Shown here piece after piece: positions 63,081 through 64,000 of a stretch of 64,000 nt of DNA. The stretch spans positions 38,404,553 to 38,468,552 of the forward strand of contig CP154956.1 in the NCBI GenBank assembly GCA_039621445.1, in the 5' to 3' direction. A model generated the notes under the pieces. That model had not been told where the DNA came from and made no database searches. It saw only the letters and a program-made list of their open reading frames with translations. The stretch is from Euglena gracilis. Its lineage: Eukaryota > Euglenida > Euglenophyceae > Euglenales. Numbering within the stretch: the first letter of the stretch is position 1; each line of letters opens with the position of its first letter. The position numbers and the translations under genes were made by a program.

Positions 63081-63238
63081 CCTTGATGATGGCCACTTTT
63101 TCACATTCGAGAATGTTCTCCTTGTCTGGGGGCCCACGAGGTTCACCACGGGGTTGGGGATGGGGTTTGAGGGCACCACCTAGTGCATGTAATTTTTCAA
63201 AAAGGCTTCACAATAAGCAAACAAACCTCACCAGCACC

Positions 63239-63371
63239 AGCCCGGCGTTTGAGACGCCGGGCTCAGGACAGAACCGGCGCCCCCCCCCCCCCCACGGGCT
63301 TTCCGGATGCCGGTTCAGTCCTAAAGCCCGGCGTTAGGAACGCCGGTTTTGTCCAAAGCCCGGCGTCCGAT
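63239..63371. repeat. CCCGGCGTT/AACGCCGG inverted repeats
   Basis: A perfect hairpin AGCCCGGCGT-TTGAG-ACGCCGGGCT at 63239-63263 is followed by GCCCGGCGTTAGGAACGCCGG near 63328-63348 and another GCCCGGCGTC near 63358. The word CCCGGCGT recurs every few tens of bases. Function unknown. Confidence 0.8.
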
Positions 63372-63439
63372 TTTCATTCCTAAAAATGTCACCAAAAGTG
63401 CCCAAAAGTGGCCCTAAGGTGCTGGTATGAGTGTTTCAA

Positions 63440-64000
63440 CCATCAAGGACAATGAATTTTGCCATCTGGGGACCAGTGGGGTGGATATCCAAATCTCGTG
63501 AAAATCGGCCCAGATTTGGAAATAGAGTACCGTGCAGCGTGGAAAGATCTGATGAGCACCGCTGGTCGTCTGTTGAAAAGAGCTTTCGATCGAGGGGTAA
63601 CTTGGTACCCTAACGTTGCACGCAGCCCGAGATACGCTCGCGATGGTCGGATCGGCCAGAAATCTGGAGTCAAAAACTTGTAGCAATCTTCGTGGCTTTT
63701 GGTTTAAGATGCTAAATGAACCCTACAGAAACGTTTTTCCTCTTCGAATCAACGACCTGAGGGCCTTGGGGGGCACCAGAGTTGTCAAATTAGGATTCCC
63801 CACTGACAGAAAATAAGAGCTCCAGGCGACGTGGCTGAATTTGGTGGTGATCGCCAGTCGTCTGATGAAAAGAGCTTTCGATCGAGGGGTGATTTTATAC
63901 CTGGACGATTGACACAACCAGAAATACCCTCGCGATCGCCGGAATTTGGTGAAGTGCAAAGTGGTGTGACATTGCAGATCAGTGGTCGGAGATTGGTCCT
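63440..64000. repeat. ~292-bp tandem repeat, two diverged units, runs off the window
   Basis: GAAAAGAGCTTTCGATCGAGGGG recurs with 292-bp spacing (near 63575 and 63867). The flanking sequence also aligns (GGTCGTCTGTTG / AGTCGTCTGATG; the minus-strand frames share TPRSKALF). It continues past the window end, so copy number is unknown. No gene supported. Confidence 0.75.

Overview
The window is a block of nested mobile elements from a large, repeat-rich eukaryotic nuclear genome. I see no host gene that I can support, no rRNA or tRNA gene and no bacterial-type operon. The species cannot be fixed from the sequence. Chromodomain Ty3/gypsy elements, a DIRS-like relic, LINE relics and many G/C homopolymer runs fit a large algal or protist-like genome, but this is inference.

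Layout. (1) 1-1027: the 3' end of a plus-strand Ty3/gypsy chromovirus (integrase plus chromodomain), followed by about 2.3 kb of G-run-rich non-coding sequence. (2) 3399-37109: an old minus-strand Ty3/gypsy element, here called the outer element. Its 5' LTR, gag, pol and the start of an extra ORF after pol can all be followed, but it is degraded and carries several insertions. (3) 9094-25269: copy 2, a 16.2 kb full-length relative inserted in the outer pol. (4) 26178-32420: a 6.2 kb terminal-inverted-repeat element inserted in the outer gag; it is filled by a ~163-bp satellite array and is flanked by a 5-bp target duplication. (5) 37110-40215: a DIRS-like RNase H relic, hexamer repeats and the 3' end of a LINE. 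(6) 40216-57114: copy 3, a 16.9 kb full-length sister of copy 2 inserted in that LINE with a perfect CTGGG target duplication. (7) 57115-64000: the end of the interrupted LINE, short repeats, a second (minus-strand) LINE relic with two 2A-like motifs, G-rich tracts, a hAT-like MITE candidate and a ~292-bp tandem repeat.

The copy 2/copy 3 family reads 5' to 3' as: 429-bp LTR, a Met-initiator-type primer binding site, a ~1365-codon gag (long coiled coil, capsid-like block, two CCHC knuckles), one in-frame TAG, a 1684-aa pol (protease, RT, RNase H, integrase, chromodomain), an 1814-aa ORF of unknown function, a ~0.9 kb 3' UTR, a polypurine tract and the LTR. The TAG is followed by a strong stem-loop that is also kept in the diverged outer element, which suggests that pol is made by stop-codon readthrough. 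Copy 2 keeps an open pol; copy 3 keeps the open 1814-aa ORF; LTR pairs differ at about one site each, so both insertions are recent.

The most unusual items are the readthrough signal, the giant post-pol ORF, the satellite-carrying TIR element, tandemly duplicated primer binding sites, a ~190-bp piece of pol inverted in place, and a dense population of short perfect hairpins in the retroelement coding sequence.
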